A stretch of 9,467 bases of DNA from Anaerolineae bacterium (GCA_020848855.1 JADLHH010000217.1:1-9467), one strand, 5' to 3'. Shown: positions 1 to 6,994, counted from the stretch's first letter. Numbers and translations are program-made. The notes: a model not told the origin generated them from the letters alone.

Positions 1-1
1 C

Positions 2-922
2 GAGCCGAAACGGCGGCGCGGCGGCGGTCTGCTCACGCTGCTGTTCCGGCTGGTGGTGGCAGGCGCGGCGCTGGCGGTGATCGCCTTCGTGGTCATCCAG
101 CTTGTGCAAACCGAAACCGGCGAGCCGAGCGTCCCGAACGGGGATAACGGCATCTTCGGGGAACTTCCGGACACACCCACCAGCACCATCCAGCCGACGA
201 TCCAGCAGCTTGTCATCCTGCCGACCACCGCGCCGACGGTTCAATCCGGGTTCACCGGACAGGGCGTGCTGGTCTCGCTCACCCTGCGCCAGCGAAGCTG
301 GCTGCAGGTCAGCGCCGACGGCGTCGACCAGTATATCGGCATCGCCCAGCCGGGCACGGCGCTGGAATTCCCGGCAGGCAGCAATGTCACGGTGATCGCC
401 AGCAACGCGCAGGCGCTCGACGTGATCTACAACGGGCAGCCGCAGCCGCTTTTCGGCGGGCGCGGGCAGTTGGTGACGGTCGTCTTCACCCCCGGCAACC
501 TGGAAATCAGCAGCGGTCCCGGCTACGAGCCGACGCCGATCAACAGCCCAACGCCCCTGCCCCAGCCGACCGATCCGGCGGGCGCGCTGGTCGCGCAGTT
601 GACGCCGACCGATACGCCGGGTCCCAGCCCGACGCCCAGCGACACGCTAGCCCCGACCGAAACGCCCAGCGAGACCCCGATCCCAACCGATACGCCCATC
701 CCCAGCGACACGCCAACGCTCACGCCGATTCCGAGCGATACACCCGTTCCAACTGACACGCCCGTCCCGACGAACACACCGACGCTCACATTCACGCCGA
801 CGTTCACGCTGACCCCGACCCTCACGCCGATTCCGAGCGACACGCCCATCCCGACGGCGACGGCGATCCTGCCGCCGCGCGGCATCCCGCCCAACGCCAC
901 GCCGACGAAGGCGAGGGGATAA
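2..922 (+). CDS. RodZ-like membrane protein (DUF4115 domain, Thr/Pro-rich tail), 5' end missing
   Basis: The reading frame is open from the window edge, so the gene starts outside; the GTG at 53 lies inside the membrane segment and is not a believable start. In order one sees a basic juxtamembrane stretch (KRRR, nt 8-19), one hydrophobic helix (about nt 29-106), a linker, and a beta-rich domain (about nt 263-493) with the pattern SWLQVSADG...YIGIAQPG...LEFPAGSNVTV, which fits the C-terminal DUF4115 domain of RodZ. After this comes a low-complexity tail of DTPxPT/PSDTP units to the stop. RodZ proteins have a cytoplasmic helix-turn-helix domain, one membrane pass and this outer domain, and help MreB set cell shape; the HTH part would lie left of the window. 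The next gene is rimO, 84 nt on, and rodZ-like genes are often found near rimO/pgsA. The tail is unusual for RodZ but common in Chloroflexota surface proteins. Direct role in shape is inferred. Confidence 0.78.
   Translation, partial: EPKRRRGGGLLTLLFRLVVAGAALAVIAFVVIQLVQTETGEPSVPNGDNGIFGELPDTPTSTIQPTIQQLVILPTTAPTVQSGFTGQGVLVSLTLRQRSWLQVSADGVDQYIGIAQPGTALEFPAGSNVTVIASNAQALDVIYNGQPQPLFGGRGQLVTVVFTPGNLEISSGPGYEPTPINSPTPLPQPTDPAGALVAQLTPTDTPGPSPTPSDTLAPTETPSETPIPTDTPIPSDTPTLTPIPSDTPVPTDTPVPTNTPTLTFTPTFTLTPTLTPIPSDTPIPTATAILPPRGIPPNATPTKARG
524..919 (+). repeat. In-gene Thr/Pro low-complexity repeat tract
   Basis: About 130 codons at the end of the RodZ-like gene are built from variations of T-P-x-P-(S/T)-D-T-P. 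The DNA is repetitive too: the 20-base unit CTCACGCCGATTCCGAGCGA occurs identically at 719-738 and 821-840, about 100 bases apart. Such tracts change length by slippage or recombination, so length differences between strains are expected. The peptide would be an extended, possibly glycosylated stalk outside the membrane (inference). Confidence 0.85.
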
Positions 923-935
923 TCCAGACAACGGT

Positions 936-964
936 GTAAGGGCAGGTCTAAGACCTGCCCCTAC
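936..964. repeat. Palindromic intergenic repeat, copy A
   Basis: Two 14-base arms (936-949 and 951-964) pair at 13 of 14 positions around a single A. The outer ends read GTAAGGGC and GCCCCTAC; the inner stem is AGGTCT/AGACCT. It starts 13 nt after the rodZ-like stop and ends 42 nt before the rimO start. There is no T tract, so it is more likely a REP-like element than a classical terminator. Confidence 0.85.
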
Positions 965-1006
965 GGACAATCACCACAGCAGCAAACTAGACGAAAGACA
1001 GGACGC

Positions 1007-2434
1007 ATGGCTTCGCGCAAGGACAAATACTATCTGCTCAGCCTCGGCTGCTCCAAGAACACCGTCGATTCCGAGAGCATTGCCCAGGTGCTGCACCAGA
1101 ACGGCATGAAAGGCGTCGGCGACCCGCGCGCTGCCGAAGTGCTGATCGTCAACACCTGCGGCTTCATCGACGCCGCCAAGCAGGAGTCCATCGACACCCT
1201 GCGCGATCTGGTTGACGGGCGGCGGCATGGGCAGATGGTAATCGCCGCCGGGTGTCTGTCGCAGCGCTACGGGGCGGATCTCGTGCAGGAAGTCCCCGGC
1301 TTGGACGGCGTGATCGGCACGCGCCGCTGGATGGACATCTTCGATCTGGTGACGCGCCTGCGCACGCGCAAGCACCCGGAGCCGCTCTACCACCTGCCGG
1401 ACGAAGCGAAAGTCGTCGGGCTGGACGAGCGCGGCGTGCTGCGCGCCAGCGTGCAGGGCGCGAGCGCTTATCTCAAGGTCGCGGACGGCTGCCGCCGCCC
1501 GTGCGCCTTCTGCGCCATCCCCACTATCAAGGGGACGATGGTCAGCCGCCCGCTGGACTCGATCATCCGCGAAGCCGTCCAGTTGGAGCAGATGGGCGTC
1601 AAGGAGATCATCCTCATCGCCCAGGACACGACCGACTACGGGCACGACCTCGGCATGAAGGACGGCATGGCGCAGTTGATGGACGCGATGGTCGAAGCCG
1701 CGCCCGGCATCCGCTGGATTCGGTTGATGTACGCCTACCCCGGCTACGTCACGCCGCGCCTGATCGAGACTATGGCGCGCCACCCGCAAATTCTGCACTA
1801 CCTCGATATACCGCTGCAGCACGGGCACCGCGACACGCTGCTGCGGATGCGCCGCCCGGCGAAAATCGAGTGGGTGTACGAGACGCTGGCGAACATGCGC
1901 GCCGCCATGCCCGACCTCGCCGTGCGAACGACCTTCATCGTCGGCTACCCCGGCGAGACCGACGCGGAATTCGACGGACTGCTGAACTTCGTGCGCGATC
2001 TCGAATTCGACCGCGTCGGCGCGTTCAAATACTCGTATGAAATTGGCACGCCGAGCGCGACGCTGCCCGGTCAGGTGGCGGACGACGTGAAGGAAGCCCG
2101 CTACAACGCGCTGATGGAGCTTCAGCAGGGCATCAGCCTGAAAAAGAATCAGGCGATGATCGGCAAAACCATTGAGGTGCTGGTCGAAGGACACAGCGAG
2201 GGCGAAGCCGAGGACGGCAGCCCAACCGGCGATACGCTCAGCCTGGGGCGCAGCTACCGCGACGCGCCGGAGATCGACGGCTATGTGATCGTCGAGGGCG
2301 CGCTCCCGGTCGGCGAGATTATTCCGGTGCGCGTCACCGGCGCGACCACCTATGACCTGATCGCCACCGTCGATACGGGGACGCCGATTGTCATCCAGCC
2401 CGGCACAATTTACGGCGAGGGAATGCTCGGATAA
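1007..2434 (+). CDS. rimO: Ribosomal protein uS12 (S12) methylthiotransferase RimO
   Basis: 475 aa, slightly longer than the usual 430-450. RimO is a radical-SAM enzyme with two 4Fe-4S clusters that adds a methylthio group to the conserved Asp of ribosomal protein S12 in the cytosol. The N-terminal UPF0004 domain has LGCSKNTVDSE (Cys15), NTCGF (Cys51) and AAGCLSQRY (Cys83), which bind the auxiliary cluster. The radical-SAM motif CRRPCAFC (Cys162, 166, 169) follows, then the RTTFIVGYPGET motif near 307-318. The C-terminal TRAM domain (about 382-455) carries GRSYRDAPEIDG, which is typical of RimO rather than the tRNA enzyme MiaB. AGGA at 1000-1003 lies very close to the ATG, with GAAAG at 993-997 a better spaced alternative. 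The gene probably shares a transcript with the RodZ-like gene and ends at a strong hairpin terminator. Confidence 0.97.
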   Translation: MASRKDKYYLLSLGCSKNTVDSESIAQVLHQNGMKGVGDPRAAEVLIVNTCGFIDAAKQESIDTLRDLVDGRRHGQMVIAAGCLSQRYGADLVQEVPGLDGVIGTRRWMDIFDLVTRLRTRKHPEPLYHLPDEAKVVGLDERGVLRASVQGASAYLKVADGCRRPCAFCAIPTIKGTMVSRPLDSIIREAVQLEQMGVKEIILIAQDTTDYGHDLGMKDGMAQLMDAMVEAAPGIRWIRLMYAYPGYVTPRLIETMARHPQILHYLDIPLQHGHRDTLLRMRRPAKIEWVYETLANMRAAMPDLAVRTTFIVGYPGETDAEFDGLLNFVRDLEFDRVGAFKYSYEIGTPSATLPGQVADDVKEARYNALMELQQGISLKKNQAMIGKTIEVLVEGHSEGEAEDGSPTGDTLSLGRSYRDAPEIDGYVIVEGALPVGEIIPVRVTGATTYDLIATVDTGTPIVIQPGTIYGEGMLG

Positions 2435-2436
2435 GC

Positions 2437-2464
2437 AAAAAGGGCACGGTAATGTGCCCTTTTT
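2437..2464. terminator. Bidirectional intrinsic terminator between rimO and the aldolase gene
   Basis: A perfect 11-bp stem (2437-2447 with 2454-2464) is closed by the loop GGTAAT. The core is GGGCAC/GTGCCC, with five A on the left and five T on the right. It starts 2 nt after the rimO stop. Read on the minus strand it also ends in a T tract, about 80 nt past the aldolase stop, so it can serve both converging genes. Confidence 0.93.
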
Positions 2465-2495
2465 CTGTATCGTGTGATTCGAGGGTTCGAGCCTG

Positions 2496-2520
2496 GTAGG
2501 GGCGCACGGCGCGCCCATCC
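2496..2520. repeat. Palindromic intergenic repeat, copy B (decayed right end)
   Basis: It begins GTAGGGGCGC and its inner right arm is GCGCCC (2511-2516), pairing with GGGCGC (2500-2505) around a 5-base loop. The expected right end CCTAC is replaced by CATCC, so this copy is partly eroded. It lies 23 nt past the stop of the minus-strand aldolase gene, between it and the shared terminator. Confidence 0.65.
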
Positions 2521-2543
2521 CGCCAAATCCAGATCGATTTCGG

Positions 2544-3269
2544 CTAATCCATCCCCGCCGCAGCATAATACTGGTGGAACAGGACATCGTCTTTCGGCAA
2601 GCCGTAGCCGTAACGCCGCCGCAGCGCTAGCAGATCATCGACATCCTTCGCCGAAAGCGTGCGAACCAGCCCAAGCTGCTTCGCCTTGAACAGCACTTCG
2701 GCGTAGTGTTCCAGCACTTCCAGCCGCAGGTACGCCGTCCACACATCCGCGCCCACCGTCAGCGAGCCATGATGCGACAGCATCACCGCGTCGTGGTCGA
2801 CGATCAGCCCGCGAATCGAGTTGCGGTCTTCGGTTCCGCAGGGCGTAGCATACGGGGCGGTGGGCACCAAGCCGAGCATGATCACGGCTTCGGCGAGCAG
2901 TGCCCGCTCCATGCTCACTCCGGCAGCCGTCAGCGCGACGGCGGTCGTTGGGTGGGCGTGAACCACGCCGTTCACGTCCGGGCGCTGAAGGTAACATTCG
3001 AGATGCATCAGGATTTCCGACGTAGGGAGCAGGTTGGCGTTGGCGTCGGTCGGCTCGCCGACCTTTTCGCCGTCCATGTTGACGACGATCAACTGGTCGG
3101 GCGTCATGTGCCCTTTCGCCAGCCCGCTGGGCGTGCAGAGGATGTGGTTGCCGTCAAGACGCGCGCTGATATTGCCGCTGGTGCCGTCAATATAGTTGTA
3201 CTGACGCATCAGCCGCCCAATTTCACAGATTTGATCGCGGAGTTCCGTTTCGCCGGGGAAAATAGGCAT
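2544..3269 (-). CDS. Class II aldolase/adducin family protein (L-fuculose-phosphate aldolase-like)
   Basis: 241 aa, a little longer than FucA (about 215 aa). Family members are zinc enzymes of the cytosol that split or epimerise sugar phosphates (L-fuculose-1-P, L-ribulose-5-P, methylthioribulose-1-P) or similar substrates. Visible motifs are DGTSGNIS (28-35) and TPSG (46-49) for phosphate binding, PTSE with catalytic Glu85, HAHP with zinc ligands His104 and His106, and LSHHGSLTVG (165-174) with the third zinc His166/167. The full active site is present, so the enzyme should be active. The Cys/Tyr-rich C-terminal tail of FucA is replaced by a different helix-rich end, so the exact substrate cannot be read. 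The ATG at 3269 is backed by AGGTGAG at 3277-3283 (minus strand), 7 nt before it. It converges on rimO and shares its terminator; no sugar kinase or isomerase lies nearby. Confidence 0.9.
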   Translation of the reverse strand: MPIFPGETELRDQICEIGRLMRQYNYIDGTSGNISARLDGNHILCTPSGLAKGHMTPDQLIVVNMDGEKVGEPTDANANLLPTSEILMHLECYLQRPDVNGVVHAHPTTAVALTAAGVSMERALLAEAVIMLGLVPTAPYATPCGTEDRNSIRGLIVDHDAVMLSHHGSLTVGADVWTAYLRLEVLEHYAEVLFKAKQLGLVRTLSAKDVDDLLALRRRYGYGLPKDDVLFHQYYAAAGMD

Positions 3270-3276
3270 GTCTCAT

Positions 3277-3283
3277 CTCACCT
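3277..3283 (-). promoter_or_regulatory. Shine-Dalgarno site of the aldolase gene
   Basis: On the minus strand the sequence AGGTGAG lies 7 nt before the ATG at 3269, which is good spacing and supports that start over internal ATGs. Confidence 0.75.
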
Positions 3284-3412
3284 GGGTTTCGTTTGCTTTC
3301 GATTTCATACACAATGAAACCACATTCCGCGCCGAAATACTAGTGACATCTTTCACAATTCGACGTATTACTTTTTGTATGTATTCAGCAAAGGGTGAGT
3401 CGGAAGACCGCA
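3284..3412. other. AT-rich leader before the aldolase gene, with a small inverted repeat
   Basis: This stretch is visibly richer in A and T than the genes around it and contains no convincing coding frame. It carries TTTCAT-N5-ATGAAA (3303-3319), a 6-bp inverted repeat that could be an operator or a weak hairpin for the minus-strand aldolase gene. A TAGTAT box is present on the minus strand but has no matching -35, so I do not call a promoter. The rest of the 330-nt gap up to 3600 holds the possible small ORF and the terminator listed separately. Confidence 0.4.
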
Positions 3413-3514
3413 ATGGACAGGGGAAACAATCAATCCGAGGCATGGCTTGCCGCCGCGATTCTCGTGCTGTGGGATTCGCCGGCTAGCCGCCTCGTGCGCA
3501 GCCGTCGGGCATAA
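3413..3514 (+). CDS. Possible small ORF, 33 aa, unknown
   Basis: I do not recognise this product. It is a short frame on the plus strand starting MDRGNNQSEAWLAAA, with a hydrophobic stretch AWLAAAILVLW followed by a basic end RLVRSRRA. GGAAG at 3402-3406 lies 6 nt before the ATG, which is a fair ribosome binding site. The sequence switches from AT-rich to GC-rich close to this start, and the codons are GC-rich in the third position like the neighbours. Against it: 33 codons are few, it stands alone between two minus-strand genes, and it could be a remnant of a longer gene. If real, the peptide would be amphipathic or membrane-associated. Confidence 0.25.
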   Translation: MDRGNNQSEAWLAAAILVLWDSPASRLVRSRRA

Positions 3515-3547
3515 TCCGCCCGCTACAGAGGCAGCCCCCCGCAAAAC

Positions 3548-3576
3548 AAACAGGCGACCAGTGCGGTCGCCCGTTT
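3548..3576 (-). terminator. Intrinsic terminator of the 113-aa protein gene
   Basis: Arms 3548-3559 and 3565-3576 pair over 12 positions with one G-T wobble around a 5-base loop. Read on the minus strand the stem is GC-rich in the middle, closes with GTTT and is followed by TGTTTTG. It begins 24 nt past the stop of the minus-strand gene ending at 3601. Confidence 0.82.
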
Positions 3577-3600
3577 GCATCTATCTTAATGAGTTGGTGG

Positions 3601-3942
3601 TTAGTCGACCTGCACCTTGACCTTGGTCGCGCCGGTTGTGGATGGGCGCTCGCCGGACTCTTCGCCGGAGCGCGCGCGGTTTATGCTCTTGTCGAACTCC
3701 TTGCTCGCCTGCTGCAGCCCGTCCAGCGCGGCATCGAACAGCACTTTCATGCCGCTGGTGAATTCGCGGCAGGCTTCCTGACCGTGCTCCTTGAAACCTG
3801 GCGGCAGCAGCGAGTCGAACGCCTTGCCGGCTTCATCGACCGCCCGCTGCTGGTGGCGGATGAACTCATTGAACGGGTTCCGTCGTTCGGCGCCCGGCGT
3901 CTGCTGCGTTTCCTGCTCGTTGATCGGTTCGTTCTCACTCAT
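3601..3942 (-). CDS. Small acidic helical protein of unknown function (113 aa)
   Basis: I do not recognise a named family. The protein has a polar N-terminus rich in Glu, Gln and Asn (1-20), a predicted helical middle (about 22-90: NPFNEFIRHQQRAVDEAGKA...FTSGMKVLFDAALDGLQQASKEFDKSINRA) and a short basic-acidic beta-like end KVKVQVD. There is no signal peptide or membrane segment. The amphipathic helices with a PPGF break recall phasin-like or other granule- or scaffold-binding proteins, but that is only a resemblance. The frame stays open up to 4053, but the ATG at 3942 is chosen because AGGAG lies 8 nt before it, and because the upstream codons simply read through repeat copy C1. A TATAAT box and a terminator make this a stand-alone transcript. 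Confidence 0.75.
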   Translation of the reverse strand: MSENEPINEQETQQTPGAERRNPFNEFIRHQQRAVDEAGKAFDSLLPPGFKEHGQEACREFTSGMKVLFDAALDGLQQASKEFDKSINRARSGEESGERPSTTGATKVKVQVD

Positions 3943-3950
3943 CGTCTCGA

Positions 3951-3955
3951 CTCCT
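3951..3955 (-). promoter_or_regulatory. Shine-Dalgarno site that fixes the start of the 113-aa protein
   Basis: On the minus strand AAAGGAG ends 8 nt before the ATG at 3942. Upstream in-frame ATGs at 4053, 3978 and 3966 have no comparable site, and the 3978 one falls in the -10 box, so translation from there is unlikely. Confidence 0.75.
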
Positions 3956-3976
3956 TTACGTCGCATTCTACTACCC

Positions 3977-3982
3977 ATTATA
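3977..3982 (-). promoter_or_regulatory. Consensus -10 box (TATAAT) for the 113-aa protein gene
   Basis: A perfect TATAAT on the minus strand lies 34 nt before the start codon. The -35 position (about 4000-4005) reads CAACAT on the minus strand, a poor match, so the promoter may be weak or activator-dependent. Confidence 0.55.
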
Positions 3983-4020
3983 CGCGCGACGTGTGGCAAA
4001 TGTTGCACACCAGCGACCCC

Positions 4021-4048
4021 GTAGGGGCAGACCCGTGTGTCTGCACCC
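4021..4048. repeat. Palindromic intergenic repeat, copy C1
   Basis: It starts GTAGGGGCAGAC. The inner arms GCAGAC (4027-4032) and GTCTGC (4039-4044) pair perfectly around CCGTGT. The right end reads ACCCAGC instead of CCCTAC, so the outer stem is partly lost. It lies in the gap between the 345-aa and 113-aa genes. Confidence 0.75.
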
Positions 4049-4058
4049 AGCAACCACC

Positions 4059-4082
4059 GGGGCGAACTTGTGGGTTCGCCCC
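4059..4082. repeat. Palindromic intergenic repeat, copy C2
   Basis: Perfect 9-bp arms GGGGCGAAC (4059-4067) and GTTCGCCCC (4074-4082) enclose TTGTGG. It follows C1 directly, making a tandem pair with different inner stems. It begins 20 nt past the stop of the minus-strand 345-aa gene. Confidence 0.78.
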
Positions 4083-4102
4083 CGACAAAGCAAATGGCGC
4101 AA

Positions 4103-5140
4103 TCAGGCGCTTTCGCCGCCGGTTTCCGCCAGATGCAGAATCAGCAGGCTGCGGAAGGTCAGGTCGAACAGGCGGCGCTCAATGGTGCGCCAGTCCCGTT
4201 CGAGCATCAGCCCGGTGTAAGCATTCCAGCGCCGGAAGTACGGATGCGTGAGCGGGTACATGAACCTGCCGTCGCTCAGCGTCATCATGTCGGACAGCCG
4301 GTTGACCTGCCGCTGCAGCGCCGGAATCGCGCTGACGACGCCCAGCCGCGCCAGCAGTTCGGTACGGTGAAACCAGCGCATCCAGCCCGCCGGAGTCAGC
4401 GCTGCCATGTTCGGGTCGAAATCGTCCATGCAGAACGATGCCGGAGCAACCCACTGTGAGCCATGCAGAACGTGCAGTGCCGGGATGGGCGAGAACGCGA
4501 TCAGCCGCCCGACCGCCGCGATCAGCATGGCGCGGTTCTCCGGCGTGCGCCAGCCGCGTGTCCAGGCGAGCAGGCGCAGGTGATAGGTGCTCGGAAACAG
4601 CGCGCCGGGCTTGATGGCGCGTTTGCCCTCGTGCTCGTCATACAACTCACCGAGCGCATCGACTGCCAGCAGCGCCCGAAAAGCGTCGAGCGCATCGGCG
4701 ATCTGCGCCTGCACGAACGGCTTGTCCTCGACTCCGGCGTAGGCAAACACGACCGCTCGGATCATCTCCGAGCCGCCGAGCCGCCGCTCGTCCAGAATCG
4801 CGCCGACTTTGCCAATGCCCCGGTGCAGCCGGTCGGTGTGGACTTCCAGCGCGTCGAGCGCGTCGGCGACCACCGCATCGGCAGCATCCAAGCCTTTTTC
4901 GCACAGCAGCCGGACACCCATTTCGGTGCCCGGCGTGCCGTGAAAGCTCCATGCCAGCCAGCCGTCCGGCTGCTGCCAGCCGATGACCGTCTGCACGGCG
5001 TCGTCCTGCAAAATCTGGTCGTGAAGCCGCCGCATGTCGGGTTCAGAAACCGGCTGGCACAGGATATCCCGGCGCAGCCGGTACTGGATCGAAGCGCACG
5101 CCCTATCGAGAAGACCGCCGATGACCGCTTCGTCCCGCAT
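4103..5140 (-). CDS. Conserved hypothetical protein, alpha-toroid (terpene-cyclase-like) fold suspected
   Basis: 345 aa with no signal peptide or membrane helix. I know no assigned function. It is mainly helical, and residues 54-61 (GWQQPDGW) resemble the Q-x-DG-x-W motif of squalene-cyclase/prenyltransferase alpha-toroid repeats. Other motifs are SIQYRLRRDIL near the start, RAVVFAYAG (128-136), IKPGALFPSTYHLRLLAWT (176-194) and WRTPENRAML (197-206). The DxDD acid of true squalene-hopene cyclases is not obvious, so enzyme activity is not claimed; related proteins of unknown function occur in Firmicutes and Chloroflexota as I recall them. It starts 27 nt after the S9 peptidase stop, so the two are very probably co-transcribed. 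AGGAG lies 13 nt before the ATG at 5140, rather far, so the start is moderately sure. Confidence 0.82.
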   Translation of the reverse strand: MRDEAVIGGLLDRACASIQYRLRRDILCQPVSEPDMRRLHDQILQDDAVQTVIGWQQPDGWLAWSFHGTPGTEMGVRLLCEKGLDAADAVVADALDALEVHTDRLHRGIGKVGAILDERRLGGSEMIRAVVFAYAGVEDKPFVQAQIADALDAFRALLAVDALGELYDEHEGKRAIKPGALFPSTYHLRLLAWTRGWRTPENRAMLIAAVGRLIAFSPIPALHVLHGSQWVAPASFCMDDFDPNMAALTPAGWMRWFHRTELLARLGVVSAIPALQRQVNRLSDMMTLSDGRFMYPLTHPYFRRWNAYTGLMLERDWRTIERRLFDLTFRSLLILHLAETGGESA

Positions 5141-5167
5141 GAAAACCAGCCAACTCCTCTAGTCCAC

Positions 5168-6994
5168 TTACTCTGTCGCCGCCTCGTCGAGCAGGTACTC
5201 TTCGAGATAGTCGGCGATCATTCCCATCCACTTGATCGAGTTTTCGCGTCGGGTCGTGCCGTGCCCTTCGTTCTCGTCCACATAATAGCGCACGTCGCCG
5301 CCGTTCTGGCGTATCCGCTCGACCATCTGGTCGCTTTCCGCCTGGACCACGCGCGGGTCTTTCGCGCCCTGAATCACCAGCATCGGCGCGCGAATCTGAT
5401 CGACATAGGTGATCGGCGAGCGCTCGACCAGCAGGTCACGATCTTCTTCCGGGTCGCCCACCCAGCCCTTCATCATCGAGCGCCAGTGCGGCGGCACGGC
5501 TTTGACGAAGGTGATCAGGTTCGACGGACCGACCAGATCGACGCCAATTGCCCAGTACTCCGGCAGCCGCGTCATGGCGCTGAGCGTGGCGAACCCGCCG
5601 AAGCTGCCGCCGTCCACCGCGATCCGGTTGGCGTCCACCCAGTCGAGCGAGCGCAGGTACTTCGCCGCGTGTTCGATATCGCCCAGTTCCGCGCCGCCCC
5701 AGTCGCGGTAGATCAGCCGCTGATAGCTGATGCCATAGCCGGTCGAGCCGCGAATGTTCGGCGCGAGGATGCCAAAGCCCCGGCTGAGCAAATACTGATA
5801 CAGACCGTTGTAATTATAGCGCGGGCGTTCCTGCGCTTCCGGTCCGCCGTGTATCGACAGCACGACCGGGAATTTGTCGCCCTCGCCTTTCGGGCGGTAG
5901 AGCCACGCCGGGATCATCCGTCCGTCGTGCGTCGGGTATGCGATCAGTTCCGGGATCACCATGTCCGCCGGGTCGACGCCGCCGAGCATACTCTGCCCCA
6001 ACGCGGTCATCGCGCCGGTCTGCAGGTCGATCTCGTAAAGATTCGATGCTTCCGCCGGGCTGGTGAAGATCAGCGCGGCGCGCGTGCCGTCCGGGTTCAC
6101 GTCGATGTTGTCGATCACGCCGGTCGGCAGCGCCGGCATGGGCAGCGGCTTCCCGGTCGTCAGGTCGCGCCCATACAGCTTCGACGCGCCGCCCTCGTTG
6201 ACCACCCACACCAGCACGCGCCCGTTCTTCGACAGCGCCACGTTGTCAACGTCGTGTTCCGGCGTCTCGACCCAGTCCCATTTCTGCTCGGCGACGCGGT
6301 AGAATGCCAGCCCGCTGAATTCGCGCCCGTAGTTGGTCACGATGTAGAAGCCGCTGCTGTCGCCTGCCCAGGGACCGGGGTTGAAGATGACTTCCTCGCC
6401 CTGGTCGGTCGCCTGAATGACGGTATCGGTCTGCGTATCCAGCAGCAGAATGTCCTGCTTGGCGTTCGACGTGAGCTTCAGCCCGGTCAGGTAGCGACCA
6501 TCCGGCGACCACGAAACCGCGATATACATGCCGCCGCCCGACGGGAACGGACGGCGCGTCTCGCCGCTGGCAGCGTCGCGCACGATGATTTCCATGTTCA
6601 TCGGGTTCACGTCGTTGGCAGCGTAGGCGATGGTCTTCATGTCCGGCGAATACGGCTCGCTGCCAATCAGGTGCTGCGAGTCCATTTTGTGGGTCAGCGG
6701 CTCGTGCCAGCCGCCGCGCGCCCCGATGGTGTACACCTGATGCTGCTCGTCGCCGTTCTGGTCGGCGATGAACACCAGTTCCTGTCCATCCGGTCGCCAG
6801 GCGATGGCGCGGACGGTGTTGTCATTGAAGCCGGTAAGCTGGTACGCCATCCCGCCGCCCGACGGAATCGTCCACAGGTTGAACTGCCCGGTGGCGTTGT
6901 TGACATGCGCGATCTGGCTGCCGTCCGGCGAATAGGCGATTGCTCCGGTGTAAAGCCGGGTCGCCGCGAACTGGAGGAACCGATATTTCTTCAT
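5168..6994 (-). CDS. S9 family serine peptidase (prolyl oligopeptidase/acylaminoacyl-peptidase type)
   Basis: 608 aa, the usual length for this family. Such enzymes cut short peptides, often after proline or at acylated N-termini. The N-terminal half is a beta-propeller of WD40/TolB-like blades, seen as repeated YSPDG (21), WRPDG (66), YSPDM (115), WSPDG (162) and NPDG (300). The C-terminal alpha/beta-hydrolase domain has HGGP (382-385, oxyanion region), DGGSFGGFA with nucleophile Ser464, GAKDPRV with Asp546 and EGHGTTR with His578, so the triad is complete. Phe follows the Ser where Tyr is more common. There is no signal peptide, so it should act in the cytosol on peptides that fit through the propeller. 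A promoter lies directly upstream and the 345-aa gene directly downstream. Confidence 0.95.
   Translation of the reverse strand: MKKYRFLQFAATRLYTGAIAYSPDGSQIAHVNNATGQFNLWTIPSGGGMAYQLTGFNDNTVRAIAWRPDGQELVFIADQNGDEQHQVYTIGARGGWHEPLTHKMDSQHLIGSEPYSPDMKTIAYAANDVNPMNMEIIVRDAASGETRRPFPSGGGMYIAVSWSPDGRYLTGLKLTSNAKQDILLLDTQTDTVIQATDQGEEVIFNPGPWAGDSSGFYIVTNYGREFSGLAFYRVAEQKWDWVETPEHDVDNVALSKNGRVLVWVVNEGGASKLYGRDLTTGKPLPMPALPTGVIDNIDVNPDGTRAALIFTSPAEASNLYEIDLQTGAMTALGQSMLGGVDPADMVIPELIAYPTHDGRMIPAWLYRPKGEGDKFPVVLSIHGGPEAQERPRYNYNGLYQYLLSRGFGILAPNIRGSTGYGISYQRLIYRDWGGAELGDIEHAAKYLRSLDWVDANRIAVDGGSFGGFATLSAMTRLPEYWAIGVDLVGPSNLITFVKAVPPHWRSMMKGWVGDPEEDRDLLVERSPITYVDQIRAPMLVIQGAKDPRVVQAESDQMVERIRQNGGDVRYYVDENEGHGTTRRENSIKWMGMIADYLEEYLLDEAATE

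Noticed and set aside
523..970. Minus-strand frames rich in Gly-Val-Ser or Arg over the Thr/Pro tract
   Set aside because: They are the antisense reading of the repeat-coding region; the repetitive Val-Gly-Val-Ser pattern mirrors the Thr/Pro codons.
971..2587. A 538-codon frame antisense to rimO
   Set aside because: Composition is typical of a shadow frame (Arg/Ala/Val/Asp-rich, no motifs), while rimO has all family motifs.
3504..3525. Possible extra degraded copy of the palindromic repeat (GTCGGGCATAATCCGCCCGC)
   Set aside because: Only GGGC/GCCC pairing and a CTAC end are shared; the match is too weak to call.
3943..4053. 37-residue N-terminal extension of the 113-aa protein
   Set aside because: It reads through a repeat copy and the -10 box, and the internal ATG has a strong ribosome binding site.
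4021..4084. Closely spaced repeats considered as a CRISPR array
   Set aside because: Only two units, each a different palindrome, without uniform spacers or cas genes.
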